A stretch of DNA of 64,000 bases from Saccharomycopsis fibuligera x Saccharomycopsis cf. fibuligera (GCA_001936135.1 CP012814.1:62001-126000); one strand, 5' to 3'. Shown: positions 18,699-29,787, numbered from the stretch's first letter. Numbers and translations: made by a program. Notes: generated by a model from the letters alone, not told the origin.

Positions 18699-20870
18699 AT
18701 GATTAAAGAGAATAAACAGACAACTCCTGTGTTGGCGGACGCCGCCAACCATGGTAACTCCGAAATCGGAAAAAAGACTGCAGCTCCTAATGTCTTGAAG
18801 CCAATCTCGCTAAATGTGCAAAATAAACAGAAGCAAAAACGGCCACCACTCAAACCTAAACCAAAAGTTACGAACCAGATGTCTCCTGTTGGGGCCGTTC
18901 CTGCTGCTACTTCCACCACTACTACGGCTTCTATCACCACTAAAACTACAAAAAAGCCAGAACTTAAGCCTATACTAAAAGAGACAAAACCAAAGAATGT
19001 TACCCCTCTATATGTTGGTGACTTAGACAAAAAGGTTGACGATGCTCTTTTATCGGAAACTTTCTCCAAATATGGAACCGTGGTATCGGTAAAGATTTGT
19101 CCGAGTGCCGATGATACTGGCAAAGCTTTGGGCTATGGATATGTTAATTTTCAAAATGAGGAAGATGCTATGAAGGCAATGGAAAAACTAAACTACACAA
19201 AATTACTCGGATCTGAGATTAGAATCATGCCTTCATTTAGAGACCAACATAAAAAAAACAATAGCCTTGGTACGAATGTATTTTTCTCTAATTTGCCAAA
19301 GGGTCTAACCACTAGAGAATTTTATGATGCTTTTAAAAGCTTTGGCAACATTCTTTCTTGCAAAATTAATTATGATAAATTGCAAGGCTTTATATTGTTT
19401 AAAAACACGGATGAAGCCATAAAAGTTGTATCAAAATTTAACAATAGTGATTTTAAGGGTTCAAAACTATATGTCGGTGTCCACACTGCGAAAGATGAAC
19501 GTGAAAAACAAAGAGCTGCCTCGATTGTTTCTAATACTAGCGACCGTGAAAAATTGGTGGTCTATGTTAAAAACTTGCCTCTAGATATTTCTGAAGTATT
19601 ATTGCAAAATAAATTTCAAAATTTTGGCCCTATAAGCTCTATTTTCATCAATCCAGTGACAAAGCTTGATGCTTGCTGGGCTTTAGTTACATTTCAAATT
19701 CAAAGAGATGCCAACAAAGCTATTGCAGAATTAAACGGATCGTATATTGGTGATAAACAGATATCATGCACTAGAGCTAAAAAGCGGGCTTCTACAGTAA
19801 AGAGTAACGATTTAAACACCAACGTTGTTTGCTTCAAAGATTTACCGGCTGATTTGTCGCAAGATAGTTTATCGGAATTTTGTTCAAAGTTTGGGACAGT
19901 AAAAAGTATTATAGTTGAAACCAAGCCAAATGACAATGGAAAGACATCGACAACTGCTTTTGTTGAGTTGAAAGAAAACTTACAGGCAGCGAAAGTCGTT
20001 AGTAATGTTGGCAAATCAGTTATTGGAAACAACCACAAAGTTAATGCTAGTCTTTGGAAACCAGCATGGCAAGAGAACAATAACAACAATGACCAGAACA
20101 ATAATAATGACAATAGCAATTATAACAAAAGCAAACAAGGGGAAGTTACGACAACATTATCAACCTCGGCATCTCTCAAAAACAAGTTTGTAGGTCAAAA
20201 AAGTGATAGTTTATTGTCCAAAGTAAAACCATGGCATATACGGAATTCAAGAGGTCAAGGCAAGCTTTCGAACTTTGTTGACACTGGGAAAGCCATTTAT
20301 GATGGTCTAAAATATTCTGGAGCTTCGCCTTTCTTGAAAGATAACTTAACCTTTAGAAACAAGCCACCTATAATGATTCCAATCTCTCCCACCCCACAAC
20401 AATTTCCTTCGGCAGCTTATCCCTTCAGTAGTAGCCTTTCTGTACCACATGTGGTGATTCCAAGTTTAGGACAATTATCAAAAAGCGAAGCTTTTGGCTA
20501 TTTGGGCGAAAAGCAACAGCAACAACAGCAAAAGCAACATCAGCATCAACATCAACATCAGCAACAACATCAACAGAAACAGCAACAACAACAGCAATAT
20601 TTACCTTTCCAAAAAGCGCTTGCGAACAGAACAATTTCTGATTTGAAAAATCTTGTGCAGCATATTATAAAAGAGGTACATCCGCAACAAAATATTTCTA
20701 TTGAAACCATTGAACTCATTACCTCTTATATTTTGGTTTACTTTTGGGATAATGACATCGCTGCTCTTAGGAAGTTTTTGAATGGGTATGATGTTGATCA
20801 ATCACATAATGTCGTGCTGAAGCAGCAAGTTGCTAAAACAGTTCGGATGTTTGATCCAGCTGAATATTGA
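18699..20870 (+). CDS. PES4: Four-RRM poly(A)-binding-like protein (PES4/MIP6 family)
   Basis: Starting at the ATG at 18699 (the frame is open further 5' but has no earlier ATG), the protein has 723 residues. Four RRMs follow one another from about residue 102 to 455. Their RNP2 strands read PLYVGDL, NVFFSNL, LVVYVKNL and VVCFKDL; RNP1-like strands include ALGYGYVNF and LQGFILF. RRM 2 to 4 diverge from true Pab1. The C-terminal third is low-complexity with a Gln/His run, then about 80 ordered residues with no clear MLLE peptide-binding signature. This suits the Pes4/Mip6 group, which in baker's yeast stores and protects late meiotic mRNAs, better than Pab1. The N terminus (1..100) is Lys/Pro/Thr-rich. 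Regulation is not visible. Confidence 0.8.
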   Translation: MIKENKQTTPVLADAANHGNSEIGKKTAAPNVLKPISLNVQNKQKQKRPPLKPKPKVTNQMSPVGAVPAATSTTTTASITTKTTKKPELKPILKETKPKNVTPLYVGDLDKKVDDALLSETFSKYGTVVSVKICPSADDTGKALGYGYVNFQNEEDAMKAMEKLNYTKLLGSEIRIMPSFRDQHKKNNSLGTNVFFSNLPKGLTTREFYDAFKSFGNILSCKINYDKLQGFILFKNTDEAIKVVSKFNNSDFKGSKLYVGVHTAKDEREKQRAASIVSNTSDREKLVVYVKNLPLDISEVLLQNKFQNFGPISSIFINPVTKLDACWALVTFQIQRDANKAIAELNGSYIGDKQISCTRAKKRASTVKSNDLNTNVVCFKDLPADLSQDSLSEFCSKFGTVKSIIVETKPNDNGKTSTTAFVELKENLQAAKVVSNVGKSVIGNNHKVNASLWKPAWQENNNNNDQNNNNDNSNYNKSKQGEVTTTLSTSASLKNKFVGQKSDSLLSKVKPWHIRNSRGQGKLSNFVDTGKAIYDGLKYSGASPFLKDNLTFRNKPPIMIPISPTPQQFPSAAYPFSSSLSVPHVVIPSLGQLSKSEAFGYLGEKQQQQQQKQHQHQHQHQQQHQQKQQQQQQYLPFQKALANRTISDLKNLVQHIIKEVHPQQNISIETIELITSYILVYFWDNDIAALRKFLNGYDVDQSHNVVLKQQVAKTVRMFDPAEY

Positions 20871-21300
20871 CTGGTTTATTATTTTCCATTTGTGTTCAAA
20901 ACTATTTTCTATCAATTTAAAGTTTCGGTTTATAGTTTTTATTTTTTTTTTTTCTTTTTATTAATCAATGATTCAGCTATTTGATATTTATATGCAAAAA
21001 GATAATAAAAATCAGTGGAAAAAAAAAAAAAAAGTACAAATCTATATCTTGTATGAGTACAGTATATTGACTAGGGGAAAGTAATTTAGCCAGAGGACAG
21101 AAAGAAGGGAGAAGGAAAAAGGAAAAGGGAAAAGAGAAAAGGGAAGAGGGACATGATACAACGTACAGGAAACAAAAAACTACACCAATAAAGTAATAAA
21201 GTAATAAAAAATAAAAATAAAAAATAAAAATAAAAAATCCAAAAATAGGATAGAGGAAAAAACAGTCATGAGAGGGAAAAAAAACAATCATAAAAAAGCC
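20871..21300. other. Convergent intergenic region, AT-rich
   Basis: Contains two A/T-rich runs and a purine-rich stretch (21090..21155), then repeated ATAAAAA units (21195..21240). No gene. Confidence 0.5.
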
Positions 21301-22765
21301 TTAGGCAAGTTCAATGTAGTTTGCTGGAAAGATACCTTCTTTGCCATGGCATTTACCAGACCACCAGTCATCCTTAGAATCACTTTTTTTTGTTACGTAA
21401 ATGACATCGCCCTTTTTGAAAGACAAGTCGCCATCTTGTTCAGCATCAAATGAGTAAAGGGCTATTGCTTTAGAGCCTCTTGCAGAAGCAAATGGGTCAT
21501 CTTCGTCGTCAATATCGTTATCATTAAATTTTGGCTTTGAAGAGTGAGGTCTTCCAGGACTCATATCGCTTCCTGCTGCTGCTGATGTAGCAGCTGTGGT
21601 TCCACCGTGACTTCTGTCATAAACGTCGTCTTCCCAAGATGATGTGCTTGTTGCTCTTTTAAAATTGGTGTTGGTTGTGTTACTGCGTCTGCGGGACGCA
21701 TTATTATCATAGTAATCGTCATCTTCATCAGAGTAATCACCGTATTCATAGCCACTGCGATCAGCACCACGATGGCCGCGACCATAACTGCTCGTTCCGC
21801 CACCATGGCGGTCGGAGGATCTGTTGAGGGAACCAAAAGTAGCTCTACGCCTGCTGCTTGCCCCACCAGCACCAGCACCAATGCCAGAATCAAAAGAAGA
21901 TGAATCATCAGAGAAGCTGGTTGGGATATCGTTATAATACTCGTCATCATAATCTGCGTCGAATTGCCTCTTGGTGAATGCTCTGGACTCAAGCACTCTG
22001 AAAAGCGGGTCAACTGCTGGAGGTGGTTCTACTCTACCAGACAAGATTGACTTGGCGGTACAACCAGGGCCATAAAATTTTCTATTTGCATCTCTTCTTT
22101 CAACAATAACTGAGCCCTCCAAAGAAACACCAGCAAAAAGCCCTTTAGTCTTGGAGTATGAGAAAATAGCAGCAGCACTCTTGAGGGATGCAGTTCCGGC
22201 GGCTTCGGCGTTTCTGCCCGCAGGACCAGCAGCAAGCGAGACATTGCCACCAAGAGTAATGGAACCAAACTGGGCAAACGATTCAACTGCGGAACGAGTG
22301 TTGAGAATAAAGACAAAATCAGTAAGTTCAGCGCCAATTTGACCCCCAACACCAGCACCAGCAGTCATGATGGCCGAAGGCGCGGACCATGAGCCGTCCG
22401 GGAGTCTGCTGACAATGATGCCGGAACCTGCTCTACCACTGAAAAGGAAGCCGGCTTTGAGAACGGTGATGATGGCGAGACCTTTAGCTTCTTGTAAAAT
22501 ATTTGGAGGAATCACCTGGTCAGCGCCCATGAATTGATTGGGCTTGACGAAGGAAGCAAGAATTCTTGCTGCTTTTCTATGAGTGGAGATGTTAGTAAAT
22601 AGTTATGATTGAATTTTGGACATTGGCTATTTAAGATGAGTAGACGATGGACGCGATGGCTGAGGGAGACATATGCCATGAGGAACGAAGAGAAGCAAAG
22701 AAAAAAACTTACTTGGACTCGTTTTTCAAGCTTCGAGGAACAGGATTGTTGATTTTAATTGCCAT
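21301..22765 (-). CDS. YSC84: SYLF (Ysc84) plus SH3 actin-patch protein, spliced
   Basis: Exon 1 is 22713..22765 and exon 2 is 21301..22576, giving 442 residues. The 136-base intron has a GTAAGT donor, a TACTAAC branch site (22591..22597 on the minus strand) and a TAG acceptor. Splicing yields MAIKINNPVPRSLKNESK-KAARILASFVKPNQ, matching the start of yeast Lsb3/Ysc84. The SYLF domain covers about 35..225 (AGFLFSGRAGSGIIVSRL; LSGRVEPPPAVDPLFR) and binds phosphoinositides and actin. A flexible, Ser/Asp-rich middle leads to a C-terminal SH3 domain (ALYSFDAEQDGDLSFKKG ... WWSGK ... GIFPANYIEL). The family acts at cortical actin patches in endocytosis with Las17 and Sla1. Baker's yeast has two paralogs (LSB3 and YSC84); which name is best here is unsettled. 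Confidence 0.95.
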
Positions 22766-23093
22766 TGTGAGTGTGTGTGTGTGAATGGCTGAATGAAACT
22801 GTTGTGAAATATGCCAATGGCGTTTGAAATGGTGGTTATATTATAAGTATCGTCTATCCTAATAATAAGGACTGGGACTGAATGGCGGAAGAGAAGCGAA
22901 ACAATTCCAGTTACGGTAAGAATGGTCATGTGCTACCCCGTACCTTGTTTGTCTTCCGGTCGTAATAGTTTTTTCGTTTTTGTCTCGAAGAGGCGATGAG
23001 GTCGAACGCTTTAGACTAAATAGCATTTGGGGATACTCAAACAGAGGCAAACACTGGAGCATTACACAACTGCCACAACGCTACCACATTATC
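22766..23093. other. Divergent promoter, YSC84 / PBR1
   Basis: 328 bases shared by two divergent genes. A (GT)n stretch (22767..22783) abuts the YSC84 start. No further element recognised. Confidence 0.5.
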
Positions 23094-24533
23094 ATGGATC
23101 CAGTTGACAAGGCAGTGCATTGGGCTCATTACTTCCAACGCAGAGCCGGTGAGACCATCCAAGACATCAAGGACTCTTCCGTTGTCACCGGCACCACCGA
23201 CTTATTCAATAGAACCACTGACTCTGTTTATGACCTCTACAAACACAAATTACCATTTGGGTCAGGAATTCCTCCGCAGAGTCCAGCTCCAATACGCCAG
23301 CCACCAACTCTGCTAGAAAAATTAGAAGCCTTTGTGCTAAACAACAAGCGCCTTATTGCTTTTTTAATTGGTGGTGCGGTCTCTGCAAGCTTGATATATC
23401 GCCACTACCATCCGCATACCGAACATTTGGTCACCATTAAAAACAACAAAAAGTATATTAAAACAGATAAAAGAAGAAGAGCAAGCCGTTTGGCTAATGG
23501 TGCTAGAACCAATGTTGTTGTAATTGTCGGATCTCCATTGGAGCCGCTTGTGAGGATTATTGCTAATGATTTGGAAAAAAGAGGATTTATTGTATACATT
23601 ACTGCTATTGATGATCGTGAGATCACATACATTAACAACGAAAATTCTGAAGACATAAGACCATTCCTGCTCAATTCCAGAAGTGAAGACGCTTTGAATG
23701 CTCAGATAGAAAGTTTTGGTCGCACAGTCAACGGTACCATTACTCCGTTCCAGCATGCCAGTCCACACCATTTGAAGTTAGTTGGGGTATTGGTAATACC
23801 TGATTTGTTCTATCCTGTGGGGCCAGTAGAAAATATGAGTTTACGTACTTGGTCAGAATGCATCAATGGCAAAATTATGCCTCCTTTGGTATTGTTTTCA
23901 AATAAATTTCTTGATGTGATTAGAAAAAATAACTCAATAGTCTTTGGTGATGACAATAAGCAGTTGAATGTTGTGGCGACCAAGATAGTTTTATTAACTC
24001 CAAATTTGATATCATCAATAAACTTACCTTTCCATGCTTTGGAAACTGTGGCCATCAATTCATTACAGGCTGTTTTCAACTCATTAGCCAGAGAGATCAT
24101 CACCAATAGTCTGTTGAATATTGAGGTTGTTAACTTGAAAATCGGAGCATTGAATATATTTAATCACACAAACAGTAAAGAGTCCGAGGAAAGAATTAAG
24201 CAATCGCTTCATAACCAGATTCTTGGCTGGGATGAAAACATGAAGGCTGTCTACGGCTCAAATTTCAAGAATATTTGCTTGCTTAGTGGTCCTTCTCCAA
24301 ACCTTAGAGGCGCCAACTTGAGAGAGCTCAATTACAAGATTTTTGATTTGTTATATCATGATATTAACAACAAAAGAAAAACCACTTACAAAAAAGACCT
24401 TAGGGTTTGCTATGTTGGTAGAGGCGCGAGAGCGTATGATTTGATTGGCAAATGTTTGCCAAGTTGGTTAGTCAGTTGGTTTATTGGATGCAATAGTTTA
24501 TCCAATATCTTTTTTAGAATGATAGGGTATTGA
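23094..24533 (+). CDS. PBR1: PBR1-like DUF1776 / SDR-related membrane protein
   Basis: The frame is open before 23094 but the first ATG is there (MDPVDKAVHWAHYFQRR), giving 479 residues. A short transmembrane helix lies near 79..96 (LIAFLIGGAVSASLIY), followed by a Lys/Arg-rich cluster. Then comes a Rossmann-type start, NVVVIVGSPLEPLVRIIAND, and the divergent short-chain-dehydrogenase fold called DUF1776. The glycine-rich nucleotide loop is not canonical (VGSPLEPL), as in other members. Yeast Pbr1 (YNL181W) is an essential protein of unknown reaction. Membership is inferred from overall layout. The gene diverges from YSC84. Confidence 0.72.
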   Translation: MDPVDKAVHWAHYFQRRAGETIQDIKDSSVVTGTTDLFNRTTDSVYDLYKHKLPFGSGIPPQSPAPIRQPPTLLEKLEAFVLNNKRLIAFLIGGAVSASLIYRHYHPHTEHLVTIKNNKKYIKTDKRRRASRLANGARTNVVVIVGSPLEPLVRIIANDLEKRGFIVYITAIDDREITYINNENSEDIRPFLLNSRSEDALNAQIESFGRTVNGTITPFQHASPHHLKLVGVLVIPDLFYPVGPVENMSLRTWSECINGKIMPPLVLFSNKFLDVIRKNNSIVFGDDNKQLNVVATKIVLLTPNLISSINLPFHALETVAINSLQAVFNSLAREIITNSLLNIEVVNLKIGALNIFNHTNSKESEERIKQSLHNQILGWDENMKAVYGSNFKNICLLSGPSPNLRGANLRELNYKIFDLLYHDINNKRKTTYKKDLRVCYVGRGARAYDLIGKCLPSWLVSWFIGCNSLSNIFFRMIGY

Positions 24534-24783
24534 AATTTTGCGTTTCGGTAGTTACGTTTGTTCGTTTTTTTGTTTCTGCGTCCTTCTTATTTTTATTATT
24601 TCAAAGACAAAAGGGCAAAGCTACATTTGTTTCATCGTGATTTTGAATTTTTTGCAGTGTTTGCATGATATTGTATAGAATAAGGCAGCACTATCCTTGT
24701 GCTGTTTTTGTATATATCTATGAATTGTAGCGTATTTTATCATTTCGTGTATTATTTTAATTCGCATATCGCTGTGTAAGTGG
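24534..24783. other. Intergenic, 3' of PBR1
   Basis: T-rich 3' flank of PBR1; no gene. Confidence 0.4.
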
Positions 24784-25175
24784 TTTTTTAATTTTTTTTT
24801 TTTATTTTTTTATTTTTTTTTGAGGGTCATTGCTTTGCTGTCGACAGATAAAAAGAAAAGGGTCTCACTTCAATATCATCTTCCACTCACTAAGATAACA
24901 CTGATGTGTTATCTAATTCATTACCGTGGTGATGTAGTAAATAAGACCAGAGATTGGAATGGTTTTCCAATCAAAGTCCTTATCTTTCCGTAGGCGGAAG
25001 TGGATGGAAAGATGAGGCTGTCCTAGCTCAATTCCTTATTTATATGTAACTTTTTCCATAATGCTTGTGCTACTGGACATTTAACCAAGAAGTGTTCCAT
25101 TTGTTTGCTGATAGCATCTTCATATGACTGTTGTTTGTGTTTTTTACGTGATAAATCTTCAGAGATATGCTATTT
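24784..25175 (-). mobile_element. 5'-truncated LINE (non-LTR retrotransposon) 3' end with A-rich tail
   Basis: Read on the minus strand, about 35 codons of open frame (ending TAG near 25023) encode QMEHFLVKCPVAQALWKKL. This is the E-H-x-L-x-x-C-P-x-A-x-x-x-W pattern of the zinc-binding C terminus of L1-type LINE ORF2 proteins. A 3' UTR of about 200 bases follows, ending GCAAAGCAATGACCCTC. Then comes a tail of A runs broken by single T (24784..24821). The 5' end is lost around 25160..25180, within about 60 bases of tRNA-Gly. Candida relatives of this type are called Zorro, but the family here is not proven. The limits are approximate. Confidence 0.65.
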
Positions 25176-25227
25176 AAAGTTTTAATTCACCTTTATTTAT
25201 GTTTTCAAAAGTTCAAAGTTGCAATAG

Positions 25228-25298
25228 GCGCGAATGGTTTAGTGGTAAAATTCAACATTCCCATTGTTGAGCCCCGGGTTCGATTCCCGGTTCGCGCA
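25228..25298 (+). tRNA. tRNA-Gly (anticodon CCC)
   Basis: Cloverleaf GCGCGAA...TTCGCGC with A discriminator, anticodon arm CAACA/TGTTG around loop TTCCCAT (anticodon CCC), and T arm CCGGGTTCGATTCCCGG. Followed by a seven-T terminator. It lies just downstream of the truncated end of a LINE fragment. Confidence 0.95.
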
Positions 25299-25854
25299 GC
25301 TCTTTTTTTGGCCCACTTCCCGCTTTGAACCTTAATATTAGAAAAAATGTAATTTTGCTTTGATCTTGACTTTTAGGATGTTATTAAAATATTGATAAAA
25401 TGCTTGGAAAAATTGCCGATGCTATAAAATATAATTCTTGATTTGTGAACTTATGTTTCCAATACTGTATTGCCCGGCTTTGCTCATATACGGATTGCCC
25501 AACGTCATGGTAAATCTAAAACACAGCATGCTTTAATTTATTTCATCTATGTCGTAATCTTACAAGAAAAGTATCGTATCTTTCAGTACTTTAGGAATGT
25601 TTATTGCTTAATATGAACTAACAAAATATAATAATAGCGATAAATGACAATAACGACAATGACCAAAACTTAACAATGTTTTATTCTCATTGCTTGTTTC
25701 TCAATCATAAAATCATCATTAAATTATCATCATAACAAGCATGCCGATAAATCAATCATCAATTATCATTTTTATTTTATTGATTTGAATTGATTTTTAA
25801 AATTTTGGTGTTTTATGTTGTTGGTTTATTTATTCTTTTTCATGAGAAATTAGT
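25299..25854. other. Intergenic, tRNA-Gly 3' side and ATP17 3' UTR
   Basis: AT-rich; no gene or repeat recognised. Confidence 0.45.
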
Positions 25855-26922
25855 TTAATGCTCTTCATGGTGACCGCCAGCGTGGTGGAAGTAGTATTCC
25901 AAAGCGTAACCACCAAACAAGATAGAAACGGCCAAGTGAAAAATTGGTTTACCAGTAGCATTGTCGCCATCAAAGTATTTAGCCTTGTAACGGCCAATCA
26001 AACCTCTTGGTTGGATTTCTTGAGCTTTACCTTGTGGCAAGGCCTTGTAGAAAGCAACAACGTTACCCATACGTTTAGCATTTGGGTTAGAACCCAAGTT
26101 CTATAATTTTTGTTAGTTTCTCGTTTTTGGTAGCAAAATTAAAAGATGCGTGGGCAGATTATTAAAAGATATAAGTGATGAAAGATTTTAGAAAATTGCA
26201 AATAAGGCTCTTGTAACATAGGAGTATTGGTACTTTATTTGCTATGAATTCAACTATGTATTGACTGCGAATTGTTGTGCATTTTATGTTTATAATATTT
26301 TACTCAATCAGCAAATGAAACCCATAGAGGTTTAATTGATATATTTTGTGCACAACGTGTTCTGTACATTGAACTCATAATTTGCTCAAACTTTTTGAGA
26401 CTGAAGTTGCGGTCGAATACTAATCACAAATGATAGTGTATTCTATTTGAATGAGGAGCTTCAAATACTTAAGATTTTTGGTTAGAATTTGAAATTAACA
26501 GTTATTAAAAACTCTCCAAATATTACCTCAGCTGTAATGTGATTGAGTTATCTTTTACATCTGATTCCAATATTTGTTGTCTGTCTTAGCATGGTGATGA
26601 TAAAACACCCCCAGTTGAAAGTTGTCTTGAATGGATTGATGAGAACTACCAACAAGTCCAAAATGCGTCTGAAAATGCATAACAGCTTCAATTGTAACTT
26701 TGGCAAAATTCGATCAGTTCTTCGCAATAACCTCTTTGCAATCTAAATCTCATACTATATCTGCTTTGGAAATATGCTCACATTGAGCAAAAACAAGAAA
26801 AAACTGAGCATAGCTTTACAGTGGCCACAAATCATTAACAATAACTAAAGAAAACATACCTTAACGGAAGCGATCTTTGGTGGGATCAAAGTAGATAATT
26901 GACGTCTAGCAACAAAAGACAT
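25855..26922 (-). CDS. ATP17: ATP synthase subunit f, spliced with a long intron
   Basis: Exon 1 is 26860..26922 (MSFVARRQLSTLIPPKIASVK) and exon 2 is 25855..26100 (NLGSNPNAKRMGNVVAFYK onward), 102 residues in all. Baker's yeast Atp17 has 101 residues and shares the blocks STLIPPK, YKAKYFDGDNA, GKP and the ALEYYFHH membrane exit. Exon 1 encodes a short basic presequence. The protein is a small Fo subunit of mitochondrial ATP synthase, with one membrane span near the C terminus and a His-rich tail. The 759-base intron is three times the coding length and the longest seen here; it has GTATGT, a near-consensus branch site (AACTAAC) and TATAG. Upstream lie a CCAAT box (27066..27070) and CACGTGA (27093 on), fitting HAP and Cbf1 control of respiratory genes. 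Confidence 0.96.
26589..26678 (+). ncRNA. Candidate C/D-box snoRNA, antisense in the ATP17 intron
   Basis: On the plus strand: C box GTGATGA (26594..26600), C'-like TTGATGA (26636..26642), D box CTGA (26669..26672) and a 4-bp terminal stem GCAT/ATGC. Spacing suits a 90-nt C/D snoRNA. It is antisense to the ATP17 transcript, which is unusual for an intronic snoRNA. No rRNA target was identified. Chance occurrence is possible. Confidence 0.22.
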
Positions 26923-27342
26923 TTTGTGATGATGGTTCTGCAGATAGATTGGATACTAAGGTACTAAGTACGTACTTGTTGTTCGTGTAAGTGTTATTCT
27001 CTATCACTGACATTATATTTTTCTCTCAAAGGTTTTTTTTCTCTTTTCTCTGGCGAGCTCCCGGGCCAATCACAGCAGACGAGAATCATATGCACGTGAT
27101 GAATGGTTGGGCGGCTCTGGTGCTTGCATGGCTGGTGAAAAAAGTTACGCAGATGTGGCTGGTGAGTGTTCAATAGTAGACTAGTGCTATAAGCTAAAAC
27201 GGTAAACTAGCATTATATCTATAGCTGATTAACTTCTATAATGTCAAACTGTCAAAATTTCAAGCCACTACACAGTATAAAAAGATTGGAAACAAAAAAA
27301 CATGTCATTAGGTTAAATACTAATTATACAAAACTACCGTAA
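26923..27342. other. ATP17 promoter and TAF12 3' flank
   Basis: The ATP17-proximal part holds the CCAAT box and CACGTG site; nothing recognised near TAF12. Confidence 0.5.
27066..27099. promoter_or_regulatory. CCAAT box and CACGTGA (Cbf1-type) site upstream of ATP17
   Basis: CCAAT at 27066..27070 and GCACGTGA at 27092..27099 lie 145-180 bases upstream of the ATP17 ATG. HAP complexes bind CCAAT and Cbf1 binds TCACGTG; both regulate respiration genes in yeasts. Function here is inferred. Confidence 0.4.
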
Positions 27343-29621
27343 CTACAGCTTGGTCTGATCTTCTGGATTTTTATCAGAGGGAGCAGTGTACACTTTTCTC
27401 AATTTGTTAATATAGCTTTCGGTTGGAGCATATGTTCTCTTCTTTGATCGCCGTATCTCTTGCATTGTGCTTGCAGTGCTTCCTAACTCGTATCCTCCAT
27501 TAACCGTTATTCCCCAATTACGCTCAAGGTTTAATTTCAAATCTTTGATGCTTAACTGAGTATCACTTCTGTGTCTCGCCAATTTGCTAGAAAAGTCAAT
27601 TACAGAATCCAAAAATTCTTTTACTAATTCATTCATCAAATTTTCAACATCTGAATCAATTATTACCTTATTATTAGCAGAAATTTTGGAAAGCAAAAGC
27701 TTTTCTTCATAAGTTAACTGCTTGAGATAATTTATCATTTTGGATTTTGAAAAAATTGGTTGTGCGTTATTATAAGGAGGAAACACTGGGACAACTGTGG
27801 CAGCCTGTGATGACGTACTTGTGCTTGTTTGTCCTTGATTATTTGCATTTGGGGCTGCACTTGGACCCGTCTGAGCTGCATTTGACTTACTGTCAGACTG
27901 AATGGCTGCATTTTTCAGGCTCAGTTGATTAACGTTGGCTGCCCCGTTAGCATTGGTGTTACTAGAACTATTTGCTTTAGCTGAAGGTACTTTTTGAGAA
28001 CTTGGCGTTTGCTTAACTTGCGGTATGTTTTTATTAGTTATTGAGATATTCTGTCCATTAGTGGATTTGGATAAATTTGATATGGTAGCGGAATTATTAG
28101 GTGATTTATTGTTACTGTTATTTGCAGCGGCTTTATTTGTGCTGTTATTGTTGGGAGGGCTAATATTACGGTTTATTGTGACACCGCTACCGTTTTTGAA
28201 GCCAGAGTTATTATTGATAACGCCGTTCTTGTTATTGGCGTTGATGTTGCCTGTGGCATTAGTATTGCTATTAAGGTTATTATTACTAAGGTTATTGTTG
28301 TTAAGATTCTTGTTATTGAAATTATTCATTTTATTAGTGTTGACACTGGTGTTAGTGCTGGCATTAGTGTTACTATTGGCGTCAGTAACATTATTATTTG
28401 CAGTATTGACACTAACGCTACTTTGGCTATTATTATTACCGTTATTGGTATTAGTGCTTCCTTGACTAGTGTTAGCAGTAGAATTAGTACTGATGTTGCT
28501 GCCGGTTGGAAATATTCCCATTGAGGCTTCATGTAGTTGTTTTATAGTTTTGCTGGCTTGCAACATATTAGTTCTGATGGCGCTGGCATCTTTAACTAAT
28601 GAGTAGTGACGATCTGTTAATTGAATTTTTACATCATTTCCTAAATTTTCAGCACTAAGTTGATCCCGAAGTTTTGTTATTTCCTGTTGAAGAGTAGTAT
28701 AAGTGGTTTTCATGCGAGAATACTTCTCTAACTCTTTTGTAAGAAGTGTTTTTGACTTTGCCATCAAATCAGTCAAGTTACTAGGTGACAATCTCTGACC
28801 AATTTGGCTAGCAGAATTTCTTGTTGCATTGCTTGAAGTAGTAACAGAGGCACTTGAGTCGCTGCTTTTAGTGTCCCTATTTATGACTTGTGGACTAGGT
28901 GAGTTGTTACTTAATGGCACATTGGTTTGATTGGTATTTGAACTTATAATATTAGTATTGTTGTTTTTAATGTTACCAGAAATGTTTGTGTTTATTGGAG
29001 ATGCACGTCCGCTAGCTTGATTATTGATAACGTTTTGTACTAAAGGAGATGGAGATGGTGAATTGACTTGGCTGAGTGGCCTTGAAGGAGGGTTTGAAAC
29101 AGGTTGGGCATTCATAGGACTATTTGAATTTATATTCAGCGCGTTGATGACATGTGGGCTAGTGGTGTTGTTATTGTTATTGGCATTAGCACTAATAGTA
29201 TTTGGAGCACTAATATTATTATTGTTGCTAGTGGGGGTAGGGCTGTTGCTTTTATTTAGCAGAGTACTTGCACTACTATTACTTGATCCACTACTAAAAG
29301 CTGAGTAAAATAATTCAGGATTGGCCTTCTGGTACTCAATCAACAACTGCTTAATCTTTTCTGCATTTTTGGCGTGCTGTTTGCCCTGCTCATTATCAAT
29401 GCCTAGTAATTTTGCTTGTTGAACTTCAGTCTTGTATCTTTTGACAACATATGGCAACTGTTGAGCAGAAAACCCTTTTCTTCCTAGCGCACTTATAGAA
29501 CCATTGGCTACCGATGATCCACCACTGCCGCTGATAGTTCCACCGCTGCTGTTGGTTCCACTAGGGCTTCCTGTTGTAGACGGATTACTGGTAGAAACGC
29601 TATTATTATTATTAATATTAA

Positions 29622-29661
<40 letters not shown>

Positions 29662-29787
29662 GTTGTTGTTGTTGTTGTTAGAGTTGTCGCCAGTCAGATT
29701 ACTGTTAGCATTTGTGTTGTTAGTACTGCCACTACTAATTGGAGATGCAGCTCCGCCAGGAGGCGCAGGTGAGTTAGGATTGGACAT
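27343..29787 (-). CDS. TAF12: TAF12 (TFIID/SAGA histone-fold subunit)
   Basis: The last 140 residues of this 814-residue protein contain the TAF12 histone fold: a short helix, then VIIDSDVENLMNELVKEFLD, FSSKLARHRSDTQLSIKDLK and LNLERNWGITVNGG. This fold pairs with Taf4 in TFIID and with Ada1 in SAGA. The remaining 80 percent is low-complexity Asn, Ser and Thr, with an N-terminal poly-Asn run and one ordered block (FSAQQLPYVVKRYKTEVQQA, near 105..155) that may bind activators or SAGA subunits. A short helical block lies near 350..430. Baker's yeast Taf12 has 539 residues, so the disordered part is expanded. Start chosen at the ATG 29785..29787. The gene next to it is ATP17, same strand. Confidence 0.93.
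29601..29680 (-). repeat. (AAT/AAC)n microsatellite in TAF12
   Basis: On the plus strand mostly (ATT)n then (GTT)n; encodes about 25 consecutive Asn residues. Likely polymorphic. Confidence 0.9.

Noticed and set aside
22980-23093. N-terminal extension of PBR1
   Set aside because: Would need a non-ATG start and lies in the shared promoter.
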